A DNA stretch of 64,000 nucleotides from a virus: the IMG/VR virus record IMGVR_UViG_3300042914_002952, positions 57,303 through 121,302 of that record; one strand, given 5' to 3'. Numbering within the stretch: position 1 is the first letter of the stretch; every line of letters starts with the position of its first letter. This document shows positions 36,063 to 43,306 of the stretch, in pieces. The position numbers and the translations under genes were made by a program. The notes under the pieces were generated by a model that made no database searches, was not told the origin of the DNA, and saw only the letters and a program-made list of their open reading frames with translations.

Positions 36063-36263
36063 ATGAATAGTGAAAAATTTAATAAGTCTTTAGATAGTTT
36101 TATGAATAAAACAAAGACAACTAAAAAATTAAACAACACCGAGACAGAGGAATGTGATTTACAAACAGGTGAGTGTTATGTGATAAGGTCTAAAGATGGT
36201 ATTGTTGAAAGAATAAATAAAAAATTCATAACTGAAGACGGTAGACAACTTTTACAAGATTAA
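36063..36263 (+). CDS. Small hypothetical protein, 66 aa
   Basis: Not recognised. The product starts MNSEKFNKSLDSFMNKTKTT and has ETEECDLQTGECYVIRSKDG then IVERINKKFITEDGRQLL. The Cys-x8-Cys pair around residues 30-40 and the short beta-like 'CYVIRSKDGIVERI' segment could form a small hairpin domain. An in-frame upstream ATG (36036) would add nine residues encoded by the late-type box and was not chosen. The stop is one base before the next ATG, so it is coupled to the 213-aa gene. A virion or head role is possible by context. Confidence 0.6.
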   Translation: MNSEKFNKSLDSFMNKTKTTKKLNNTETEECDLQTGECYVIRSKDGIVERINKKFITEDGRQLLQD

Positions 36264-36264
36264 T

Positions 36265-36906
36265 ATGAAAAATTTAGAAAAAAAATTAATGGAAGAAATT
36301 GCTCGACACAGAGCGATTAACAATTACACTAAACGTTTAATGGAACAAGCGGAATTACCACCACCCGACGCACCCATTGACCCTGCGGTTGCTCCACCAG
36401 CCGACACCACAATGGACCCCGCATCTGAACCACTAGCCGACACCACCACACCACCAGCATCTGATGCACCTGTTGAACCTGAGACAGAAGAAATAGATAT
36501 AACTGATTTGGTTAATATGACCAAATCGATTAAGAAAGATTTAGATGATAAAAATACAGAAAACATGGAAGTGGTAAATAAAATGGATAGTGTTTTCACC
36601 AAGTTAAATGATTTGGAACAAAAATTATCTCAAATGGACTCTGTTATTAGTAAGATAGATGAATTGGGTAATAAAGTCGAAACTATGAAAGAAAAAACTC
36701 CACAAGAAAAATTGGAGTTAAGGTCATTAGATTCGTATCCATTTAATTTAAATCCTCAAGAATTTTTTACTCAAAAACAAACAGAAATGCAAAAATCTGG
36801 TAAAAACGAATATGTTTTAACTAAACAAGATATTGATGACTATTCCTTAGATACCATAAGAAATAGTTTTAACCCAGAACAAGAAGAAGATGAATTTAAG
36901 TTCTAA
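36265..36906 (+). CDS. Pro/Ala-rich coiled-coil hypothetical protein, 213 aa
   Basis: Residues 1-28 are helical (LEKKLMEEIARHRAINNYTK). About 30-75 is a Pro/Asp/Ala-rich linker (PPPDAPIDPAVAPPADTT). About 78-145 is a strong coiled-coil with heptads (VVNKMDSVFTKLNDLEQKLS, QMDSVISKIDELGNKVETMK). The acidic C-terminus ends EEDEFKF. The composition suggests an elongated oligomeric structural or scaffold-type protein. No family is recognised. Its 3' end overlaps the Dps-like gene by 17 bp, implying coupled expression. Confidence 0.6.
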   Translation: MKNLEKKLMEEIARHRAINNYTKRLMEQAELPPPDAPIDPAVAPPADTTMDPASEPLADTTTPPASDAPVEPETEEIDITDLVNMTKSIKKDLDDKNTENMEVVNKMDSVFTKLNDLEQKLSQMDSVISKIDELGNKVETMKEKTPQEKLELRSLDSYPFNLNPQEFFTQKQTEMQKSGKNEYVLTKQDIDDYSLDTIRNSFNPEQEEDEFKF

Positions 36907-37264
36907 AGTAAACCTTTTAATAGGATTACAATTACAATTAAAAATAAATCATTGGCAAACCAAAGGTGTTGCTAGACATGAAGCATTTGGTAAAACATAT
37001 GACGCATTATCGGATTTAATTGATGATTTTGTTGAAATAGCGATGGGTAAATATGGTAGATTTATTTTAGATGAAGAAACAAAAACAATTAAGTTAATTA
37101 ATTTATCAGAAATGAACCCGTCTGATATGATAAAAACATGTACAGAAGGTTTAATACAATTCTCCGAAGACTTAGATAGAACCGCGGATACAGATTTATT
37201 AAATATAAGAGACGAAATACTTGGAAATTTAAATAAATTATTGTATCTTTTAACTTTAGAATAA
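36890..37264 (+). CDS. Dps/ferritin-like protein, 124 aa
   Basis: NLLIGLQLQLKINHWQTKGV then ARHEAFGKTYDALSDLIDDF is close to the Dps/ferritin-like pattern 'L......HW...G..F...H..F...Y..L....D...E': an N-terminal helix with H-W, then a second helix with H/E and D/E ligands. Helices at about 85-124 complete a four-helix bundle. Related small proteins are known in T4-like phages without assigned function. Ferroxidase activity, DNA protection or a purely structural bundle are all possible. It is the last gene before the tRNA pair. Confidence 0.6.
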   Translation: MNLSSKVNLLIGLQLQLKINHWQTKGVARHEAFGKTYDALSDLIDDFVEIAMGKYGRFILDEETKTIKLINLSEMNPSDMIKTCTEGLIQFSEDLDRTADTDLLNIRDEILGNLNKLLYLLTLE

Positions 37265-37268
37265 GTTA

Positions 37269-37342
37269 GGTTCGTTAGTAGAGTTGGTTACAATATCGCA
37301 CTGTCACTGCGAAGGTCATGGGTTCGATTCCCATACGAACCG
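37269..37342 (+). tRNA. tRNA-Asp (anticodon GTC)
   Basis: Acceptor GGTTCGT pairs with ACGAACC. The anticodon stem TCGCA/TGCGA encloses loop CTGTCAC (anticodon GTC). The T arm ATGGG/CCCAT has a TTCGATT loop. CCA is not encoded and the D stem is weak (one mismatch), but the overall cloverleaf is good. Confidence 0.88.
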
Positions 37343-37350
37343 CGTTTTAT

Positions 37351-37427
37351 AGGGGAATATATCAATTGGTTAGATTACGTGCTTTGGGAGCACGAGGTTG
37401 TGGGTTCGAGTCCCGCTTCTCCTACCA
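37351..37427 (+). tRNA. tRNA-Pro (anticodon TGG)
   Basis: Acceptor AGGGGAA pairs with TTCTCCT, with discriminator A and an encoded CCA. Anticodon stem CGTGC/GCACG with loop TTTGGGA gives anticodon TGG, reading CCA. The T arm GTGGG/CCCGC has a TTCGAGT loop. It matches the proline codon that dominates the Pro/Thr/Ser repeat genes. Confidence 0.92.
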
Positions 37428-37450
37428 ATACAAAAAAAAATTGATAACGT

Positions 37451-37486
37451 TTTGAAATTTGATTTTTATTACGTATATTTTAGATA
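37451..37486 (+). promoter_or_regulatory. Bacteroidota-type promoter for the gp32-like/replication operon
   Basis: TTTG at 37451-37454, 19-nt spacer, then TATATTTTAGATA at 37474-37486. Spacing is identical to the DNA polymerase promoter and 12 of 13 bases match in the -7 region. It lies 19 nt before the ATG at 37506. Confidence 0.6.
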
Positions 37487-37505
37487 CAATTAAAAACAAA
37501 AAATT

Positions 37506-38363
37506 ATGTCAACATTAGAAGCAGTACTAGCACAGTACGAAAAAAACAAACAAGCCACAAGTGGCACCGTTGGAATGTCTCAAGAAGACAGGATGAAAAA
37601 ATACTTCACTACCGTTTTACCTAAAGGTATTCGTAGTCAAGAAAAAAGAATTAGGATTCTTCCCGCGAAAGATGGTTCACCTTTTGTAGAGGTCTTTTTT
37701 CATGAAATCCAAGTAAATGGAGACTGGGTTAAACTTTATGACCCAAAACAAGAAGGAAAACGTTCTCCATTGGATGAAGTTCGTGAAGGTTTAATGGCAT
37801 CAGGAGTTGAATCCGATAAAGTACTTGCTCGTCAATATCGTTCTCGCAAATTCTTTATCGTTAAATTGATTGATAGAGATAATGAACAGGATGGTGTAAA
37901 ATTTTGGCGTTTTAAGTATAACACAAAAAGTGAAGGTGTTTATGATAAATTGATTCCTTTATTTAGGAACAAAGGTGATATTACCGACCCATTAAAAGGA
38001 CGAGATTTGATTTTGAATCTGAACCTTTCAAAAGCAGGTAATGGTAGGGATTATACCACAATTACTCAGATTATCCCCGAGGACCCAAGTCCATTGCATG
38101 AAGATAAATCAGTTGCGGATTCTTGGATTAACGACCCTTTGATTTGGTCTGATGTTTACTCCAAAAAACCAGAAGAATATTTGGAAATGGTCGCAACTGA
38201 CCAAAACCCGAAATGGGACAGCGTTACAGGTAAGTGGGTGTCCACATCTTCAGGTGAAGAAAAAATCGGGGGTTCTAATAAAACAGAACAACCACAAACA
38301 CAAGAGTCTGATTATGTTGACCCACAAGAAGGTTTTACTGAAGACGACGAACTACCATTTTAA
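37506..38363 (+). CDS. Single-stranded DNA-binding protein (gp32-like), 285 aa
   Basis: Coats ssDNA in replication and recombination. The N-terminal basic stretch and core (VLPKGIRSQEKRIRILPAKD, FVEVFFHEIQVNGDWVKLYD, ARQYRSRKFFIVKLIDRDNE, GVKFWRFKYNTKSEGVYDKL) match the OB-fold layout of T4-like gp32. The product has no cysteines, so the zinc site of T4 gp32 is absent. The C-terminus ends EGFTEDDELPF, an acidic tip that looks like that of bacterial SSB (DDDIPF), the usual docking site for partner proteins. It opens the replication block and is followed by a terminator, giving a monocistronic message with partial readthrough possible. Confidence 0.85.
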   Translation: MSTLEAVLAQYEKNKQATSGTVGMSQEDRMKKYFTTVLPKGIRSQEKRIRILPAKDGSPFVEVFFHEIQVNGDWVKLYDPKQEGKRSPLDEVREGLMASGVESDKVLARQYRSRKFFIVKLIDRDNEQDGVKFWRFKYNTKSEGVYDKLIPLFRNKGDITDPLKGRDLILNLNLSKAGNGRDYTTITQIIPEDPSPLHEDKSVADSWINDPLIWSDVYSKKPEEYLEMVATDQNPKWDSVTGKWVSTSSGEEKIGGSNKTEQPQTQESDYVDPQEGFTEDDELPF

Positions 38364-38379
38364 TTAAAATCACTAATAT

Positions 38380-38414
38380 GATGCCCACACAATTGTCGTG
38401 TGGGCATCTTTTTT
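38380..38414 (+). terminator. Rho-independent terminator after gp32-like gene
   Basis: GATGCCCACAC (38380-38390) and GTGTGGGCATC (38398-38408) form an 11-bp GC-rich stem with a 7-nt loop, followed by six Ts. It ends 11 bp before the recombinase ATG, so downstream genes need readthrough. Confidence 0.93.
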
Positions 38415-38425
38415 AAAAAAAAATT

Positions 38426-39427
38426 ATGCCAATTAAGAAAAAAGAATTCGATTATATTTCAAAATTTTCTTCTAAAACAAAATACAAAGAAGAGAAATTT
38501 TATTATTGTGGTGAAACCTTCAATGACGCGTGTGGTTTACCGGGTCCTGTTATGGGTAATATAAACATGTTTTTAGGTCACACTAATTCATCAAAGACAA
38601 CCGCAATGATATTGTCCGCGGTTGATGCTCAAAGAAGAGGTGATTTGGTTGTTTTTGTCATCACTGAAAGAAAATGGAAATGGGAACACGCTGTTGAATT
38701 GGGACTTCAAGCGGAAAAAGATAAAAACGGTGAATGGTCGGGAGATTTCATTTTTAATGATTCTTTTGAGTATATTGAACAAGCAACTGATTTTGTTAAT
38801 GAGATTATAGATGCTCATGAAAATGGTGATATCCCAAGAAATATATTATTTTGTTGGGATTCGATAGGTTCGATTCCATGTAAAATGACCTTTGAAGGTA
38901 AAGGAGGAAAACAACATAACGCCAGTGTATTGTCAGATAAAATTGGAATGGGAATACATGCGAGAATTACTAAGTCAAAAAAAGAAGACTATCCTTCCTC
39001 AGAAAATTCATATTATATAACAATGGTTGTGGTTAACCAACCATGGGTTGAATTACCTGATAATCCTTTTGGTCAACCAGAAATTAAAGCAAAAGGTGGA
39101 GAGGCTCTTTGGTTGGCATCTGCGTTGGTTTTCTTGTTTGGTAATCAGAAAAAATCGGGAATCAATCATATTGATGCGGTAAAAGACGGTAGAAAAATTA
39201 CATATGCCATTAGAACAAAGATATCAATAATTAAGAATCACGTTAATGGTTTGGGATTTAAAGATGGAAAAGTAATTGTTGTCCATAATGGATATATCCC
39301 TGATACTAAAGAATCGTTAGAAAAATATAAAAAAGAATATTCTAACTTTTGGAAAGAAAAAATTGGTGGGGTCGATTTTGAGTTAAAAGACTCAGTTACT
39401 TTTGAAGAAGATTCAGATGAATCTTGA
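38426..39427 (+). CDS. RecA/UvsX-like recombinase, 333 aa
   Basis: Strand-exchange ATPase. INMFLGHTNSSKTTAMILSA carries the Walker A motif (GHTNSSKT, about residues 51-58). LFCWDSIGSIPCK is Walker B (about 140-152), MVVVNQPWVELPD fits the L1/motif 4 region, and GGEALWLASALVFLFGN matches the L2 region. The length is close to T4 UvsX (391 aa), lacking part of the C-terminus; the end is acidic (VTFEEDSDES), as in RecA. It works with the gp32-like protein next door in recombination-dependent replication. No UvsY homologue is recognised in the window. Confidence 0.85.
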   Translation: MPIKKKEFDYISKFSSKTKYKEEKFYYCGETFNDACGLPGPVMGNINMFLGHTNSSKTTAMILSAVDAQRRGDLVVFVITERKWKWEHAVELGLQAEKDKNGEWSGDFIFNDSFEYIEQATDFVNEIIDAHENGDIPRNILFCWDSIGSIPCKMTFEGKGGKQHNASVLSDKIGMGIHARITKSKKEDYPSSENSYYITMVVVNQPWVELPDNPFGQPEIKAKGGEALWLASALVFLFGNQKKSGINHIDAVKDGRKITYAIRTKISIIKNHVNGLGFKDGKVIVVHNGYIPDTKESLEKYKKEYSNFWKEKIGGVDFELKDSVTFEEDSDES

Positions 39428-39453
39428 TTGTTTAACAATTAGAATAATGATAA

Positions 39454-40476
39454 ATGTCTAATGTATTATTAGTAGATGGTGATAATTTACTAACAATCGG
39501 GTTTTTTGCACTAAAAAATCATTTTCATAAAGGGGAACATATTGGTGGAATATATCATTTCATCAATACTATCCGTATCTTTATTGATAAACATCATTTA
39601 GATAAAGTAGTTGTTTTTTGGGATGGAGAAAACGGCTCACAAACTAGAAGAGGTTTTTATCACCAATATAAACAAAATAGAAGGATTAGAATTAGGACAG
39701 AAGAAGAATTAAATTCATACACAAGAGAAAGGAATAGGATAAAACAATATTTAGAAGACCTATATGTTAGACAAGGTGAATATGAATATTGTGAAAGTGA
39801 TGATTCGATTGCGTATTATGTTCAAAATTCACCAAATGAAAATAAGATTATTTTTTCAGGGGATGGTGACCTTACTCAATTAGTTTCTGAAAAAACAAGG
39901 ATATATAATCCATCGTATAGTAAATTTTATCAACAAAATGATATGTTTACATACGAACAAGAAGAAATTTTGATTGAAAATGTTAAATTTGTTAAAATGA
40001 TATGTGGTGATAAATCCGATAATATCGCGGGAATAAAAAGTTTAGGAATCACAAAATTGGTAAATGCTGTTCCTGAATTAAAAGAAAGACAATTAACATT
40101 AGAATACATAAGAAATAAATTTAATGATTTGTTTGAAAATGATAAACATAACAAGTCAATAACTAATTTTATAACTGGTGTCACTAAATACGGTGTTTTG
40201 GGAGAGGAGTTTTTTCAAGTTAATGAAAAAATAGTTAGTCTTGATTCCCCATTTTTAACCGAAGACGCTAAAGAATCAATATCTTTATTAGTGGATGATT
40301 ATATGGATTCAGAGGGTCGTTCATATAAAAACACAATGAAGATGATGATTGAGGATGGATTATTTTTACTACTACCAAAATCGGATGATGCATGGATAAA
40401 ATTTTTAAACCCATTTTTAAGATTAACAAGAAAAGAAAAAAATAAAAAAACAATTAAAATCAAAACAAATGAATAA
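39454..40476 (+). CDS. RNase H / FEN-type 5'-3' exonuclease, 340 aa
   Basis: Removes RNA primers during lagging-strand synthesis, as T4 RNase H does. LLVDGDNLLTIGF is the first acidic motif. VVVFWDGENGSQTRRGFYHQ is the second strand-turn with basic arch residues. CESDDSIAYYVQ and IIFSGDGDLTQLVSEKTRIY give the metal-binding aspartates, and MICGDKSDNIAGIKSLGITK is the helix-3-turn-helix with its metal-binding GD-SDN. The length is close to T4 Rnh (305 aa). The 3' end overlaps the next gene by 8 bp. Confidence in the superfamily is high; the exact activity is inferred. Confidence 0.88.
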   Translation: MSNVLLVDGDNLLTIGFFALKNHFHKGEHIGGIYHFINTIRIFIDKHHLDKVVVFWDGENGSQTRRGFYHQYKQNRRIRIRTEEELNSYTRERNRIKQYLEDLYVRQGEYEYCESDDSIAYYVQNSPNENKIIFSGDGDLTQLVSEKTRIYNPSYSKFYQQNDMFTYEQEEILIENVKFVKMICGDKSDNIAGIKSLGITKLVNAVPELKERQLTLEYIRNKFNDLFENDKHNKSITNFITGVTKYGVLGEEFFQVNEKIVSLDSPFLTEDAKESISLLVDDYMDSEGRSYKNTMKMMIEDGLFLLLPKSDDAWIKFLNPFLRLTRKEKNKKTIKIKTNE

Positions 40477-40912
40477 TCAAGAACTATTAAAATTCGAATT
40501 TCTACTTACACTTGAAAACAATATCGTATGTCAAAGGTTTTTCAACGTAAGAGAATACAATCCACAGATTCGCCATTCTATGGATTTATACTACATTGTA
40601 AAAAATATTTGCGATGAAATTGGTGAAGATTTAAAAATAAAAACTATGGATTATCTATACGATAACATGGATTTTTTTTACGATTCGGATGACTCCGAAA
40701 CTAAATTAGACAGTACTCAAGAGTACTTTGTTTTGGAAATTAAGTTAGGTGATGAAGTATTTATCAGAAGTATGTTTCCGGCTAACTATTATCACCCGAA
40801 GGTAAGGTATACTGTGGATATTCGTCCATATCTTAAAAGATATTTATCAGAACTAACAAACGTATTATCTTCTAAAGATTTGGAAACAACGTATTTAAAT
40901 TATGAATTATAA
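40469..40912 (+). CDS. Hypothetical protein with internal duplication, 147 aa
   Basis: Not recognised as a family. The protein is two copies of one motif: FEFLLTLENNIVCQRFFNVR then EYNPQIRHSMDLYYIVKNIC in the first half (about 8-50), and FVLEIKLGDEVFIRSMFPAN then YYHPKVRYTVDIRPYLKRYL in the second (about 87-130). Shared positions are 'F.L...L.....R..F....Y.P..R...D'. An acidic spacer (YDSDDSETKLDS) joins them. It lies between RNase H-like and helicase genes, where T4 has gp59 and small transcription factors, so a replication accessory role is plausible but unproven. The start overlaps the exonuclease gene by 8 bp. Confidence 0.7.
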   Translation: MNNQELLKFEFLLTLENNIVCQRFFNVREYNPQIRHSMDLYYIVKNICDEIGEDLKIKTMDYLYDNMDFFYDSDDSETKLDSTQEYFVLEIKLGDEVFIRSMFPANYYHPKVRYTVDIRPYLKRYLSELTNVLSSKDLETTYLNYEL

Positions 40913-40925
40913 AAAATAAAAAAAC

Positions 40926-42302
40926 ATGTCAGAAAAAAATTTTGGATTTCTAGGAGCATCATTTCAACAAACACTTTTAAAAGCAATTATCGAAAACAAA
41001 AAATATGGAGAACAAATTATTGATGTAATTGAAAGCAAATACTTTGACAATCAATCATTTAAATACATTACCCAACACATTAAAGAGTATTATCAAAAAT
41101 ATAATAAAATTCCTGATTATCAGAGTTTATCACAGACAATTGTGATGGAGTATGGTTCTCAAGAATCTGCTAGAGTCCATCTTGATACGATACAAGATTT
41201 AATGGATAACACCAAAGAGGACCCTATGGTCCAAGAAGAGGCGTTAAATTTTTGTAAACAACAAAATCTCAAAAAAGAGATTAAACATGTCAATACTATT
41301 ATTGAAAACGGGGCATTTCAAGAATATCATAAAATTGAGGGGATAATACAGAAAGCACTTAGAGTTGGTCTACCGCCCGATGAGACCGTCGATGTTTTTC
41401 AAAACATTGACCAAGCGTTAGAAAAGGATAATAGGTGCCCCATACCAACTGGTATCAGTGGTTTAGACAGTGTACTTAAAGGTGGTTTAGGTATAGGTGA
41501 ATTAGGTGTAGTATTAGCACCAACAGGTACAGGGAAATCGACATTATTAACTTTATTTGCTAACACTGCATATAACTACGGTTTCAATGTACTTCAAGTA
41601 TTTTTTGAGGATAGTACAGATGTCATTAAACGTAAACATTATACCATATGGTCGGGTGTTTCACCAGATGAACAACCGGATAATAAAGAATTGGTAAAAA
41701 ATGCTGTTTTAGAAAAAAGTACAAACAGTAAGGGGAGTCTTGATTTGTTAAAATTACCAAGTGATTCTGTTACCATTTCTGAAATAAAAACAAGAATTAG
41801 AAAAAGATTATCTGAAGGAAAAAAAATAGACTTATTGATAATTGATTACGTTGATTGTATATCACCAGAAAAATCACAATATGGGGATGAATGGAAAGGT
41901 GAGGGTTCCGTAATGAGAAGTTTAGAATCTATGACAAATGAATTTAATTTAGTAATATGGACCGCTACTCAAGGTAATAGGGAATCTATTTCATCAGAAG
42001 TGGTTAATAGTGACCAAATGGGTGGTTCAATTAAAAAAGCTCAAATTGCTCACGTGATTCTATCGATAGGTAAAACTATTGAACAAAAAGACCACAAAAT
42101 GGCAACTATGACCCTTCTTAAATCAAGAATAGGTAAGGACGGTATTATATGGCAAAACTGTAAATTTGATAATGAATATTTGATTATTGATACCGAATCT
42201 CAAACAACTCTTCTCGGACACAAAGAGGAGAAACAAAAAGACAACGCTACGAGAGCAAAAGAAGCTTTTATCCGTAGAAATCAAATGTTGAACACAAATT
42301 AA
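40926..42302 (+). CDS. Replicative DNA helicase (gp41/DnaB-like), 458 aa
   Basis: Hexameric 5'-3' helicase. The N-terminal helical domain has the DnaB/gp41 layout (LLKAIIENKKYGEQIIDVIE, YFDNQSFKYITQHIKEYYQK). The RecA-like domain has PTGISGLDSVLKGGLGIGEL, Walker A LAPTGTGKSTLLTLFANTA (about 198-206), LLIIDYVDCISPE (Walker B) and an ATQGNRESISSEVVNSDQMG strand. The length is close to T4 gp41 (475 aa). No primase (gp61) is seen in the window. It is 16 bp before nrdB, with no terminator between, so replication and nucleotide genes share a transcript. Confidence 0.9.
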   Translation: MSEKNFGFLGASFQQTLLKAIIENKKYGEQIIDVIESKYFDNQSFKYITQHIKEYYQKYNKIPDYQSLSQTIVMEYGSQESARVHLDTIQDLMDNTKEDPMVQEEALNFCKQQNLKKEIKHVNTIIENGAFQEYHKIEGIIQKALRVGLPPDETVDVFQNIDQALEKDNRCPIPTGISGLDSVLKGGLGIGELGVVLAPTGTGKSTLLTLFANTAYNYGFNVLQVFFEDSTDVIKRKHYTIWSGVSPDEQPDNKELVKNAVLEKSTNSKGSLDLLKLPSDSVTISEIKTRIRKRLSEGKKIDLLIIDYVDCISPEKSQYGDEWKGEGSVMRSLESMTNEFNLVIWTATQGNRESISSEVVNSDQMGGSIKKAQIAHVILSIGKTIEQKDHKMATMTLLKSRIGKDGIIWQNCKFDNEYLIIDTESQTTLLGHKEEKQKDNATRAKEAFIRRNQMLNTN

Positions 42303-42317
42303 AAAAAAATTATAATT

Positions 42318-43295
42318 ATGAAAGAAAAGATTTTACAAGAAAATCCGGGCCGCTTTGTCCTTTTTCCAATTGAATATCATGACATTTGGAGGCTTTATAA
42401 ACAACAACAGGCTTGTTTTTGGACCGCGGAAGAAATAGATTTAAAGGATGATATCTATGATTGGGAAAATAAATTAAACGAAGATGAACAACATTTCGTA
42501 AAACATGTTTTGGCGTTTTTTGCTGCATCTGATGGTATTGTTAATGAAAATTTAGCGATGAATTTTGTTAATGAAGTTCAATACACTGAAGCGAAAATGT
42601 TTTATGGTTTTCAAATTATGATGGAAAATATTCATAGTGAAACCTATTCGTTGTTAATTGACACTTATATTAAAGACAAACAGGAACAAAATAAATTATT
42701 CAATGCGATTGAAACTATTCCGGCAATTAAAAAGAAAGCGGAATGGGCAATAAAGTGGATTAACTCCGATTCGTTTGTTGAAAGATTAATTGCTTTTGCC
42801 GCTGTTGAAGGTATATTCTTTTCGGGTTCATTTTGTTCAATTTTTTGGTTGAAAAAACGTGGATTAATGCCCGGTCTAACTTTCTCAAATGAATTAATCT
42901 CAAGAGACGAAGGTATGCACTGTGACTTTGCTTGTCATCTATACAATCAACATATTCAAAATAAATTGTCTGAAAAGAAAATAAAAGAAATCATATGTGG
43001 TGCTTTAGAAGTAGAAAAAGAATTTATTCTTGAGGCATTACCTGTTAGATTAATTGGGATGAATTCTGACCTAATGTCTCAATATTTGGAATTTGTTACA
43101 GATAGACTATTAGTTTCTTTAAATTGTTCTAAAGTATATAATGTTGAGAACCCTTTTGATTTTATGCAAAATATCGCACTTCAAGGTAAAACTAATTTCT
43201 TTGAAAAAAGAGTTGCTGAATATCAAAAAGCGGGTGTGAATACTGTTACATCCATTGAGGATATGAGTGGTTCATTTGATGATGTTGATTTTTAA
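42318..43295 (+). CDS. nrdB: Class I ribonucleotide reductase small subunit NrdB
   Basis: Makes the radical for ribonucleotide reduction. [20 protein letters not shown] then [20 protein letters not shown] gives the first metal ligands and a tyrosine at the radical position as in eukaryotic-type R2 (FYGFQ). [13 protein letters not shown] and [15 protein letters not shown] supply the remaining Glu/His ligands. The C-terminus ends SFDDVDF, the type of acidic-aromatic tail that docks on NrdA. The length (325 aa) is normal for this subfamily. The sequence is of the eukaryote-like kind also found in Bacteroidota, rather than the E. coli/T4 kind. It is followed by nrdA after 11 bp. Confidence 0.93.
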   Translation: MKEKILQENPGRFVLFPIEYHDIWRLYKQQQACFWTAEEIDLKDDIYDWENKLNEDEQHFVKHVLAFFAASDGIVNENLAMNFVNEVQYTEAKMFYGFQIMMENIHSETYSLLIDTYIKDKQEQNKLFNAIETIPAIKKKAEWAIKWINSDSFVERLIAFAAVEGIFFSGSFCSIFWLKKRGLMPGLTFSNELISRDEGMHCDFACHLYNQHIQNKLSEKKIKEIICGALEVEKEFILEALPVRLIGMNSDLMSQYLEFVTDRLLVSLNCSKVYNVENPFDFMQNIALQGKTNFFEKRVAEYQKAGVNTVTSIEDMSGSFDDVDF

Positions 43296-43306
43296 AATTT
43301 AAAGAT

